Part shown: piece after piece, positions 15,256 to 22,735 of the stretch
Position numbering within the stretch: the stretch's first letter is position 1
Layout of the letters: every line of letters starts with the position of its first letter
Position numbers and translations under genes: made by a program
The notes under the pieces: model-generated
The model's database searches: none
What the model was told of the DNA's origin: nothing
What the model saw: only the letters and a program-made list of their open reading frames with translations
From: a bacterium
Lineage (GTDB): Bacteria; Krumholzibacteriota; Krumholzibacteriia; LZORAL124-64-63
Length of the DNA stretch: 64,000 nt
Direction: 5' to 3'
Assembly: GCA_016703265.1 (NCBI GenBank)
Contig: JADJCK010000007.1
Span: 124,001 to 188,000, forward strand

Positions 15256-17181
15256 CTATTGCGGCACGCCGCTGCTGCCGTCGGCCTTGAGCCACAACAG
15301 GGCCGTGGAGGCCGGGAGCGTGGTCGGTCGCATGGCGCCCGAGATCGTCTCGGTCTCGACGTTGCCGGCCGTGAGGTCGTATTTCACCCAGCTGCCGCTG
15401 GCGGGAAAGCTCACGTTCCAGGTGTGCGGCGAGTGGTCGAAGTTGCAGGCTACGACCACTTCGGCGGCGCCCGCCGTGGCGGTAGTGCCGCGCCAGTAGG
15501 TGAGCGTGTACTCGACCTGGTCGAGGTTGCCGCTGCGCCACGGGAAGAAGACGTGCTCGCTGCGCAGCGCGGGGCGATTGAGCCGCAGGTCGATCAGCCG
15601 GCGGTAGGCCAGGCGCAGCGAAGCGTCGCCGGCCGCCCAGTTGATCTTGTAGGTCGAGGTTCCGGCCGGACGCAGTTCGCCCGAGCCGATCTCCTGGCCG
15701 TTGTAGAGCATGGGAACGCCCACCGAGGTGAGCGAGACGATGGCGCCGAGGCGCGCCTTGGTCAGCCCGCCGATCGCCTGCGCACCCGCCGAACCGTTGG
15801 TGTTGACCGACCAGACGACGCGGTTCTCGTCGTGGCTCTCCAGGTACTTGATGTCGCTGAAGCCGTCGCCGGGCGTCGCACCGGCATAGCCGCTGTTGCC
15901 CGAGATCACGTTCGCCAGCGCCCACATGTTGTTGTAGGCCGGGCCCCAGGCGCCCACCGTGGGCGTGGTGGAGCCGCGGTCGGCGAAGCCGCGCTCGGTC
16001 AGGGCCGTGATCAGCACCTGGTTGAAGTTGTTGCCGCCGCCGCCCCAGCTGTCGGTGTGGTTGCCGCCCCACTGCGCATCCCAGCCGTGGGTGACCGAGT
16101 TGCCGAACGCCGCGGGCGTGAAGTCCTCGGCGATCAGCAGCAGGTTCGGGTAGCGCGCCCGCAGTTCGTTCTTCAGCCAGTCCCAGGTCGTGGCGGGCTC
16201 GCCGCCGATATAGTCGAAGCGGAAGCCGTCCACGCGGTAGGCATCGACCCAGTGGCACAGCGAGGCCAGGATATGGGCCTTCAGGGCCGGGTCGGCCCAG
16301 TTCAGTTCGACCAGACCCCAGGGATTGCTCTCGGTGGTCGTGAAGTGGTTGCCGCCGGCGAAATCGTCCAGCTGGCGCAGCGGCGAACTGCCACTCATGT
16401 GGTTGACCACGGCGTCGAGGATGACGGCGATGCCCTGCGCGTGCATGGCGTCGACCAGGCCGGCGAAGTTGGCCGGGTTGCCGTAGCTCGGGTTGGGCGC
16501 GAACTGGAGCACGGGGTCGTAGCCCCAGCCGTTGTACGAAGGCGCCGTGACAGGCATGAACTCGACCGCGTTGACGCCCAGTTCCACGAGCGAGGCGCCG
16601 GACATCAGGCCGGCCTGCGCGCCGGCGAACGTGCCGGTGGTGCTGAAGTCGTTCGGCGCGATCTCGTAGATGACCAGGCGCGAGCGTTCGATGGGCTCAG
16701 GCAGTACGCGGGGCCGCGCGAACACGCGCCCGCGAACGGCATTCCAGAAGGCGGGATTGCTGTTGAAGCCGTCGGGCGCCACCTCGCGGGCCGAAGGGTC
16801 GGTCAGCCACAGCGTCTGCGCGCCCTTGCGCACGACGAACTTGTAGTAGTGCATGCCGTCGGCCACGGTCTTGATCAGGCGCCAGGTGCTGCCGTCAGGC
16901 TGCAGCGTCAGCTGCCAGGCGGCATCGGCCGAGGCCCAGTTGTTGAGCGTGCCGGCCATGTGCACCGAGTCCACTGCGTAGGCCGAGAGCGTGAAGGTGT
17001 CGGTGCGGACCTTGGCCAGGCCATCGTCGACGACGTTCGGCGCCGGCGCCACGGGCATTGCCGGTTCGGGCCCCGTGCCGCAGCCCGCCAGCAGGCTTGC
17101 CGCCAGCAGCAGGGCCAGCGCGCGCGGGATGGCAACGGCCGGGCGGGTTGCCGGCGCGAAACGGGCGGACTGCCGGGGCAT
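15256..17181 (-). CDS. GH13 alpha-amylase-family lipoprotein with N-terminal CBM48-like domain
   Basis: This 641-residue lipoprotein has a lipobox LLAGC (Cys34), so it is membrane-anchored. Residues 60-130 form an E-set/CBM48-like module (AGTLNNWAS...YYKFVV). The GH13 barrel follows with all four conserved regions: DAVVNH (256-261), GFRFDYIGG with nucleophile Asp323, LLIAEDF with acid/base Glu352, and ESHDEN with Asp451. The order YNGWGYDP... and NFAGLVDAMHAQGIAVILD resembles branching-enzyme/GlgX-like subfamilies. It should hydrolyse or transfer alpha-1,4/1,6-glucan at the cell surface or in the periplasm. It is transcribed divergently from the second GH13 gene. Confidence 0.9.
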   Translation of the reverse strand: MPRQSARFAPATRPAVAIPRALALLLAASLLAGCGTGPEPAMPVAPAPNVVDDGLAKVRTDTFTLSAYAVDSVHMAGTLNNWASADAAWQLTLQPDGSTWRLIKTVADGMHYYKFVVRKGAQTLWLTDPSAREVAPDGFNSNPAFWNAVRGRVFARPRVLPEPIERSRLVIYEIAPNDFSTTGTFAGAQAGLMSGASLVELGVNAVEFMPVTAPSYNGWGYDPVLQFAPNPSYGNPANFAGLVDAMHAQGIAVILDAVVNHMSGSSPLRQLDDFAGGNHFTTTESNPWGLVELNWADPALKAHILASLCHWVDAYRVDGFRFDYIGGEPATTWDWLKNELRARYPNLLLIAEDFTPAAFGNSVTHGWDAQWGGNHTDSWGGGGNNFNQVLITALTERGFADRGSTTPTVGAWGPAYNNMWALANVISGNSGYAGATPGDGFSDIKYLESHDENRVVWSVNTNGSAGAQAIGGLTKARLGAIVSLTSVGVPMLYNGQEIGSGELRPAGTSTYKINWAAGDASLRLAYRRLIDLRLNRPALRSEHVFFPWRSGNLDQVEYTLTYWRGTTATAGAAEVVVACNFDHSPHTWNVSFPASGSWVKYDLTAGNVETETISGAMRPTTLPASTALLWLKADGSSGVPQ

Positions 17182-17421
17182 CGGGATCCTCCGGGAAGCG
17201 GGCCGGCCGGCCGGGCGCGCCTGGTGTTCTTGGGGTAACCGTGCCGGGCACGGGCAAAATATCGTACCAAGTGTAACATATACCGGCGATACTGGACAGG
17301 GCGAGTCGGGCGCTGCCCAGTCCCCGCCTTGATTCGCATCCGGCGGCGCGATAATGTCGCCGTGCCGACGGCCTCATCCTTTGCCGCGGCGGAACATCCC
17401 CAGTTTCCAGGAGCCCATCCC
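17182..17421. promoter_or_regulatory. Divergent control region between the two GH13 genes
   Basis: This 240-base gap contains an AT-rich island at 17253-17284 (CAAAATATCGTACCAAGTGT, then AACATATACC) in otherwise GC-rich DNA. The island would sit about 80 bases from the minus-strand start and 140 bases from the plus-strand start. On the plus strand TG-TAACAT (17272-17279) resembles a -10 element. No clear repeat operator was found. Confidence 0.35.
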
Positions 17422-20121
17422 ATGCGCGTGATGCCCCGTTCTGCGTCCGTCGCCGTCCTGCTGGCCGCCCTGTTGTGCGGCCTGGCCGGCGCCGCCTGGT
17501 CCGCCCAGGTCACGTTCAGCCACAATGCGCCCGGTGCCGGCAAGGTGTGCCTGGCCGGCGAATTCAACGGCTGGAGCGATGCCGCCAATCCCCTGGTGAA
17601 CGACGGCGGCAACTGGTCGCTGACACTGGAGCTGGCGCCCGGCACCTACCAGTACAAGTTCGTCGTTGACGGCAACTGGAAGCAGGATCCCGCCAATCCC
17701 GAGGCGGCGGCCGATGGCTTCGGCGGCAACAACTCGGTCATCACGGTGGCTGCCGGACAGGCGGCCGTGAAGGTCGGCGGCGGCGCGGCGGCGCCTGCGG
17801 CGGCAGCTGCCCCAGCTGCGGCCGTGCCGGCGGCGGGCGGCAAGGTGCCGGTCATGTTCCGTTGCGACGCCCCCGGCGCCGGCAAGGTGTGCCTGGCGGG
17901 CGAATTCAACGGCTGGAGCGACGCGGCCAACCCGATGACGAACGACGGCGGCGCCTGGACGCTGGCGCTCGACCTGGCCCCGGGCAGCTACCAGTACAAA
18001 TTCGTCGTCGACGGCAACTGGAAGCAGGACGACAAGAACCCCGAGGCGGCGCCCGACGGCTTCGGCGGCAACAACTCCATCATGAAGGTCGGCGCCGGCG
18101 GCGCTGTGGCCGCTCCTGCGGCGGCGACGGCGACGCCGGCCGCGAAGCCTGCGCCCGCAGCCCCGGCAGCTGCCGGCGGCAAGTGCGCCGTGACGTTCGC
18201 GCATGCGGCGCCCGGCGCCGCGAAGGTGTGCCTGGCCGGCGAATTCAACGGCTGGAGCGACGCGGCCAATCCGATGACCAACAAGGACGGCAACTGGACG
18301 CTGACGCTGGACCTGGCCCCGGGCAGCTACCAGTACAAGTTCGTGGTCGACGGCAACTGGCTGGCCGATCCGCTCAACGCGAATGCGAGCGACGACGGCT
18401 TCGGCGGCAAGAACTCGCTGGTAAAGGTACCCGCGGGCAAGGACAAGGTCGATGCCGCGGCGGGCGGCGTGCCCGGCGCCGTCGGTGCGGCGGCGGGTGG
18501 CGCTGCGGCAGCCGGTGACGGCGAGCTGCGCTCGGTGGAATTCGCCTTCACGCCCGTCATTTCCGGCGTGACCAACGTCTTCCTGGCCGGCACCTTCAAC
18601 GACTGGAACGACTCGAAGACGCCCATGCTCGACGCCGACAAGGACGGCACCTACACGGTGACGCTGCTGCTGGCCCAGGGCACCTACCAGTACAAGTTCG
18701 TGGTCGACGGCAACTGGAAGCAGGACCCGAACAACGCCGAGGCGACCGATGACGGCTTCGGCGGCAAGAATTCCGTGCTGAAGGTCGACGGTTCGTTCGC
18801 CACCATCAGCATCGGGCTGGGCGACGCGAAGATCTTCAGCGACGACCTCGAGCCGGTGTTCGACTACTCGACCTGCAACCCGGTCTCGCCGACCGAGGTG
18901 GTGCTGACGGCGCGCGCCCACCTGGGCGACGTCGACAAGGTGGTCGTGCACTACAACGTCGGTTCGGGCGCCTGGACGCCGGGCGAGAGCAGGACGAGCA
19001 TCGCGATGAAGCCTGCCGAGAAGGACGCCTCGTTCCAGTACTACCGCGCCACGGTGAAGCTGGGCAAGCCCGACGACGTCCTGCAGTACGTGATCGCCTA
19101 TCATGACGGCGACCACCGCGAGTTCTTCGGCGCGCGCGGCATGACCGCGGCGGCGCCCGTGGCCTTCGCCTACCGGGCCGCCGACCACACGCCGTTCCTG
19201 ACGCCCGATTGGGCCAAGGACGGCATCGTCTACCAGATCTTCCCCGAGCGCTTCGCCAACGGCGACAAGGCGAACGACCCGGACTTCAAGGAGCCGATGT
19301 ACGAAGGCGCCGCATCGCTGCCCGCTTCGGGCAAGGTGAACGGCGAGTACTTCCACATGGTGGACGACTGGTACGACATCGCCGGCCTGGTGCGCAGCCC
19401 GTACCGCACCGACGGCAAGCCCGACTACTTCTCGTTCTACGGCGGTGACATCGCCGGCATCCAGCAGAAGCTGGACTACCTGGTCGACCTGGGCGTCACG
19501 GTGCTCTACTTCAACCCCCTCAACCAGGGCATGAGCAACCACAAGTACGACCCGGTCGACTACCTGAAGATCGACCCGCACTTCGGCACGCCGGAGGAGT
19601 TCAAGGCGTTCGTGAAGGCCTGCCATGAGCGCGGCATCCGCATCGTCGTCGACGTGGCCTTCAACCACACCGGCAACTGGCATTTCGCCTTCCGTGACGC
19701 GGTCGAGAACGGCCCGCAGAGCCCGTACTACAACTGGTACGAGTTCAAGCGCTGGCCGCTGCCGAAGTCGCGCGACTTCAACGCCAGCGACTACTACGAC
19801 TGCTGGTGGGGATTCGGCCTGCACCCGAACCTGAACTTCGACCTGAAGCGCCCGAACGCCGACGAGAACAACGTCGCCGACGTTGCGCAGGCAAACGTGA
19901 ACCAGCCGCTGGTCGACTACGTGCTGAAGACAGCCGACGTGTGGCTGGGCGAGTACGGAATCGACGGCTTCCGCCTCGACGTGCCCAACGAAGTGCCGTT
20001 CTGGTTCTGGAAGCTGTTCCGTGAGCGCTGCGACAAGGTGAAGAAGGATGTCTGGCTGGTGGGCGAGCTGTGGGCAATGCCGGCCGCTGGATCGGGCCCG
20101 AGTGCTTCGACTCGACCATGA
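17422..20121 (+). CDS. Secreted GH13 neopullulanase/cyclomaltodextrinase-like enzyme with four CBM48-type modules, 5' part before a frameshift
   Basis: A signal peptide (VAVLLAALLCGLAGAAWSA) is followed by four E-set glycogen-binding modules at residues 28-110, 141-224, 254-337 and 369-456. Each has LAGEFNGW or LAGTFNDW, and QYKFVVDGNW, and Ala/Pro linkers join them. Residues 462-585 resemble the N-terminal domain of neopullulanases, and the GH13 barrel begins near 596 (DGIVYQIFPERF). Conserved regions present are DVAFNHTG, GFRLDVPNE (nucleophile Asp853) and VGELW (acid/base Glu882). The frame breaks two codons later at the GGG of 20072-20074 and runs 15 foreign residues to a stop. The remaining barrel is in another frame from 20073 on. 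Role: extracellular alpha-glucan cleavage. Confidence 0.85.
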   Translation: MRVMPRSASVAVLLAALLCGLAGAAWSAQVTFSHNAPGAGKVCLAGEFNGWSDAANPLVNDGGNWSLTLELAPGTYQYKFVVDGNWKQDPANPEAAADGFGGNNSVITVAAGQAAVKVGGGAAAPAAAAAPAAAVPAAGGKVPVMFRCDAPGAGKVCLAGEFNGWSDAANPMTNDGGAWTLALDLAPGSYQYKFVVDGNWKQDDKNPEAAPDGFGGNNSIMKVGAGGAVAAPAAATATPAAKPAPAAPAAAGGKCAVTFAHAAPGAAKVCLAGEFNGWSDAANPMTNKDGNWTLTLDLAPGSYQYKFVVDGNWLADPLNANASDDGFGGKNSLVKVPAGKDKVDAAAGGVPGAVGAAAGGAAAAGDGELRSVEFAFTPVISGVTNVFLAGTFNDWNDSKTPMLDADKDGTYTVTLLLAQGTYQYKFVVDGNWKQDPNNAEATDDGFGGKNSVLKVDGSFATISIGLGDAKIFSDDLEPVFDYSTCNPVSPTEVVLTARAHLGDVDKVVVHYNVGSGAWTPGESRTSIAMKPAEKDASFQYYRATVKLGKPDDVLQYVIAYHDGDHREFFGARGMTAAAPVAFAYRAADHTPFLTPDWAKDGIVYQIFPERFANGDKANDPDFKEPMYEGAASLPASGKVNGEYFHMVDDWYDIAGLVRSPYRTDGKPDYFSFYGGDIAGIQQKLDYLVDLGVTVLYFNPLNQGMSNHKYDPVDYLKIDPHFGTPEEFKAFVKACHERGIRIVVDVAFNHTGNWHFAFRDAVENGPQSPYYNWYEFKRWPLPKSRDFNASDYYDCWWGFGLHPNLNFDLKRPNADENNVADVAQANVNQPLVDYVLKTADVWLGEYGIDGFRLDVPNEVPFWFWKLFRERCDKVKKDVWLVGELWAMPAAGSGPSASTRP
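17509..18796 (+). repeat. Four tandem DNA repeats encoding CBM48-type modules
   Basis: Four copies of roughly 250 bases are spaced by 90-100-base Ala/Pro linker segments. The first three share long near-identical blocks such as GGCGAATTCAACGGCTGGAG and CAGTACAAGTTCGTCGT; the fourth is more diverged. Such blocks can recombine and may also trouble assembly. Confidence 0.8.
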
Positions 20122-20819
20122 ACTACAAGTTCTTCCGCGATCCCGTGATGGACTTCTTCGGCAAGGGTTCTCTGGACGCCGCCTCGTTCGACGCCCGCCT
20201 GAGCCCGGGCCGGTTCCAGTACCCGCCGCAGTCGGTCGCGGTGATGATGAACCTGATGGACAGCCACGACACCGTGCGGTTCCTGACGAGCGCCGGCGAC
20301 GTGCGGCGCCTGATGCTCGGCGCCATGTTCGGGATGACCTACGTCGGGATGCCCCACATCTGGTACGGCAACGAGGTGGGCATGGTCGGCGACAAGGATC
20401 CCGACTGCCGGCGGCCCATGGACTGGCGCTATGCGGGCGACCCGCGGCGGCAGGCCCTGCGCGACTTCTACGGCAAGGTCACCCGGTTGCGGCGCGACAC
20501 GGCGGTGCTCAAGCGGGGCTCGTTCACGGCCCTGGAGACCAACGGGAAGGGCTATCTCGTTGCGCGGGAACTGGATGGGAAGCTGGCGGTAGCCGCCTTC
20601 AATGCCGGGCAGTCGCCGGTCACCCTGACCCTGTCGCAGGCGGCGCTGAAGGACCTGGCCGGCGCGGGGGCGACCCTGGTGCTGCGGGCCGAAGTGGGCC
20701 CGGACCTGTTCCCGCAGGCCGCGGGGGCGAGTTTCAAGACCGGGGACAAGCTGGACCTGCGCGGCGGCGACATCCAGATCACCATCCCTGCGCTCAGCGG
20801 GGCGATTTTGCTCAATTAG
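20070..20819 (+). CDS. GH13 neopullulanase-like enzyme, 3' part after the frameshift
   Basis: Reading from about 20073 gives GNAGRWIGPECFDSTMNYKFF, which continues the upstream VGELW segment exactly as GH13 enzymes of this type do. It then supplies the missing fourth conserved region LMDSHDTVRF (catalytic Asp), the IWYGNEVGM segment, and a beta-sandwich C-terminal domain. Adding one G to the GGG at 20072-20074 fuses both parts into a protein of about 1,132 residues. As written the gene is broken. A single-base error in the assembled sequence or true inactivation are both possible. Confidence 0.8.
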   Translation: MGNAGRWIGPECFDSTMNYKFFRDPVMDFFGKGSLDAASFDARLSPGRFQYPPQSVAVMMNLMDSHDTVRFLTSAGDVRRLMLGAMFGMTYVGMPHIWYGNEVGMVGDKDPDCRRPMDWRYAGDPRRQALRDFYGKVTRLRRDTAVLKRGSFTALETNGKGYLVARELDGKLAVAAFNAGQSPVTLTLSQAALKDLAGAGATLVLRAEVGPDLFPQAAGASFKTGDKLDLRGGDIQITIPALSGAILLN

Positions 20820-20841
20820 CGGATTCCGATGGCATTTGCTG

Positions 20842-20912
20842 CCTGATTTGTGATAATATTCTCTCGGCAAAACGTGACCTGATGCCTGAAGGGGCGGCGA
20901 CGGCGCCGCCCC
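20842..20912 (+). promoter_or_regulatory. Promoter-like AT-rich motif and leader hairpin upstream of the CBM20 gene
   Basis: TTTGTGATAATATT at 20847-20860 contains an extended -10-like TGTGATAAT. A nearly identical TTTGTGATATGATTT lies upstream of the GH57-like gene at 57777. Thirty bases on, a perfect 9-bp hairpin GGGGCGGCG / CGCCGCCCC (20891-20912) would be in the leader. It has no T-tract, so it is not a convincing terminator. Confidence 0.35.
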
Positions 20913-21029
20913 CGACGGGCATCTGCCCTCGGCTGGCAGGCCTGCATCCAGGTTCGCCCGTCACTGCGTCAGTCGCCCGGAAGCGCCACCATGTGCACGC
21001 GCCGGGACAGAAGCCCTCAGGAGGCAACC

Positions 21030-22175
21030 ATGAAGAAGTTGTTCATGCTCGCGACCATCGCCGTGGCGATGCTTGCGGCCGGCCAGTCGCTGGCCACCAT
21101 CGGCTGGGCCGGGAACGTCTGGCCGAACGCGGGCAGCGCCCAGGTTCCGACCGGCCCGTTCAGCGTGTACGTGCAGGTGTGGAAGGGCGGCGTGACCGAC
21201 GCGCCGGGCCAGGGTGCGGACATCCAGGTCACGATGAACGTGACGAACAGCCTCGGCGGCAGCGACAGCGTCGTCCTGGCCTTCCTCGGCGACAACGGCG
21301 CCAACGACGAGTACACCGGCCAGGTGGCGCAGGCCATGCTGGCGGGCGCCGCGACGGTGACGGTCGACTTCGTCGTGACCGACCTGAGCGACATGACGAC
21401 CTACGGCCCGATCAACGACCAGGCCGGCAACACGGCCCCGCTGACCTACAACGTGACCAACGTGCTGCCCAATGACGTGGCCGTGACGTTCACGATCTGC
21501 ATGAGCGGCGAGCCCACCAGCGGCGCGCCCTGCGTGATCGGCTCGGCCGGTGTCATCGGCAGCTGGGGCACGGGCGTGGGCATGACGCAGGTGAGCGGCG
21601 ATCTCTACAACGTGGTGGTCACCTTCCCCGCCGGCATCAACCCGAACTTCGAGTACAAGTACAAGAAGGACGGCTGCAACAGCTGGGAGGGCGCCAGCAA
21701 CCGCCCTGTCGCGCTGCCCACGGACGGCACCACGGCCGTGACGCTGGCGACCGACAGCTGGAACAACCTGCCGCTGGGCTGCGGCATCGGCCAGACGCTG
21801 ACCGAAGCCAAGGTCATCTGCTTCCAGGTCTGTGTGGACGCGGTCGGCACGGCCGGCGGCGTGTGCGTCATCGGCAGCACCCCTGAGCTGTCCGGTTGGA
21901 CCACGGGCGTGGCGATGACCGAGATCTCCTCGGGCCTGTACCAGGCGTGCATCGCGTACCCCGCCGGCACCCCGATCCCGCTGAACTTCGAGTACAAGTT
22001 CAAGAAGGACGGCTGCTCGACCTGGGAGAGCGTCGCGAACCGTCCCTTCACCCTCGACAACGCGAGTGCGTCCGAGACCACCGTTTCCCACAACTGGGAT
22101 GACGGCATCGGCGCCTGCGCGACGGTCGGCACGGATGACGAGAGCTGGGGCGCGCTGAAGAGCATGTTCCGGTAG
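21030..22175 (+). CDS. Secreted starch-binding protein with two CBM20-like domains
   Basis: The protein has 381 residues with a signal peptide (MLATIAVAMLAAGQSLA). Residues 25-145 form a beta-type domain of unknown kind. Two related modules of about 95 residues follow (around 155-255 and 270-365). Each has VIGS..-(S/G)W-TTGVAMT, LY-x2-x2-x(Y/F)PAG, then FEYK(Y/F)KKDGC-S-WE-x2-NRP. This is the CBM20 starch-binding pattern, with paired Cys added. No catalytic domain is present, so it probably tethers or captures starch outside the cell. AGGAGG lies five bases before the ATG. A terminator follows. Its promoter-like motif is shared with the GH57-like gene. Confidence 0.78.
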   Translation: MKKLFMLATIAVAMLAAGQSLATIGWAGNVWPNAGSAQVPTGPFSVYVQVWKGGVTDAPGQGADIQVTMNVTNSLGGSDSVVLAFLGDNGANDEYTGQVAQAMLAGAATVTVDFVVTDLSDMTTYGPINDQAGNTAPLTYNVTNVLPNDVAVTFTICMSGEPTSGAPCVIGSAGVIGSWGTGVGMTQVSGDLYNVVVTFPAGINPNFEYKYKKDGCNSWEGASNRPVALPTDGTTAVTLATDSWNNLPLGCGIGQTLTEAKVICFQVCVDAVGTAGGVCVIGSTPELSGWTTGVAMTEISSGLYQACIAYPAGTPIPLNFEYKFKKDGCSTWESVANRPFTLDNASASETTVSHNWDDGIGACATVGTDDESWGALKSMFR

Positions 22176-22202
22176 TCGTCGGCAAGACCGGTTCGAACGA
22201 GC

Positions 22203-22236
22203 GAGGCCCGGGGTGACCCGGGCCTCGTCTTGCTTG
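22203..22236 (+). terminator. Intrinsic terminator after the CBM20 gene
   Basis: A perfect 10-bp stem GAGGCCCGGG / CCCGGGCCTC with loop GTGA is followed by GTCTTGCTT. It lies 28 bases after the stop codon and before the convergent CBM48 lipoprotein gene. Confidence 0.8.
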
Positions 22237-22280
22237 TGCGGTGGTGGCGCAGCGCGGGATCATCGCGCCGCGTCACCGCC

Positions 22281-22724
22281 CTAGTGCAGGATCAGGATGG
22301 AGTTCTGCCCGCCGAAGCCATCGTCCTCGCCCAGCGGGTTGTTCTGGTCGCGCTCCCAGCGGATGCCCCAGTCGATGGCGAACTTGTACTGGTAGCGCCC
22401 GGGCTTCAGCGGCAGGACGATCTCCCAGATGCCGTCCTTGTCGTCGTCCTGCATGGAACCCACCGCATGGTCGAAGCGCCCGGAGGCCTTGGTGCCGCAC
22501 CAGCCGTTCTCGTCCCAGTTGCCGCAGATGTTGACGTGGCGGGCCTGGGGGGCCTCGTAGACGAAGCGCACCGCGTGCTCGAAATCGTCGACGCGGTGCG
22601 GCGTCGGCAGGCGGTTGCGCAGGATGCGCGAATAGCTGCAGCCCCCGAGGGCCAGCAGTGCGGCCGCTGCCAGGAGCAGCATCGCGGTGCGGCGACGGGC
22701 GCGAACGTGGTGCGACGGGCGCAT
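22281..22724 (-). CDS. Small lipoprotein with a single CBM48/E-set glycogen-binding module
   Basis: This 147-residue protein has lipobox LGGC (Cys29) and then one E-set module spanning residues 50-147: VRFVYEAPQARHVNICGNWDENGWC, GIWEIVLPLKPGRYQYKFAIDW and DGFGGQNSILILH. The aromatic and DGFGG signature matches the modules of the GH13 and CBM-barrel proteins nearby. It probably sits on the membrane surface as an alpha-glucan-binding lipoprotein, comparable in concept to SusE/F-type binders but unrelated in architecture. AGGAGG overlaps the stop of the preceding barrel gene (11-base gap). It is the last gene of the surface operon. Confidence 0.8.
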   Translation of the reverse strand: MRPSHHVRARRRTAMLLLAAAALLALGGCSYSRILRNRLPTPHRVDDFEHAVRFVYEAPQARHVNICGNWDENGWCGTKASGRFDHAVGSMQDDDKDGIWEIVLPLKPGRYQYKFAIDWGIRWERDQNNPLGEDDGFGGQNSILILH

Positions 22725-22735
22725 CGACGATCCTC

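Noticed and set aside
17509..18796. Large direct repeats as a possible mobile element or duplication junction
   Set aside because: They encode four in-frame CBM48-type modules joined by Ala/Pro linkers inside one gene.
20820..21029. GEMM-type (cyclic di-GMP) riboswitch suggested by GGCAAAACGTGACC
   Set aside because: The second conserved half (GACGCAAAGCC and the tetraloop receptor) is absent; only a plain hairpin is present.
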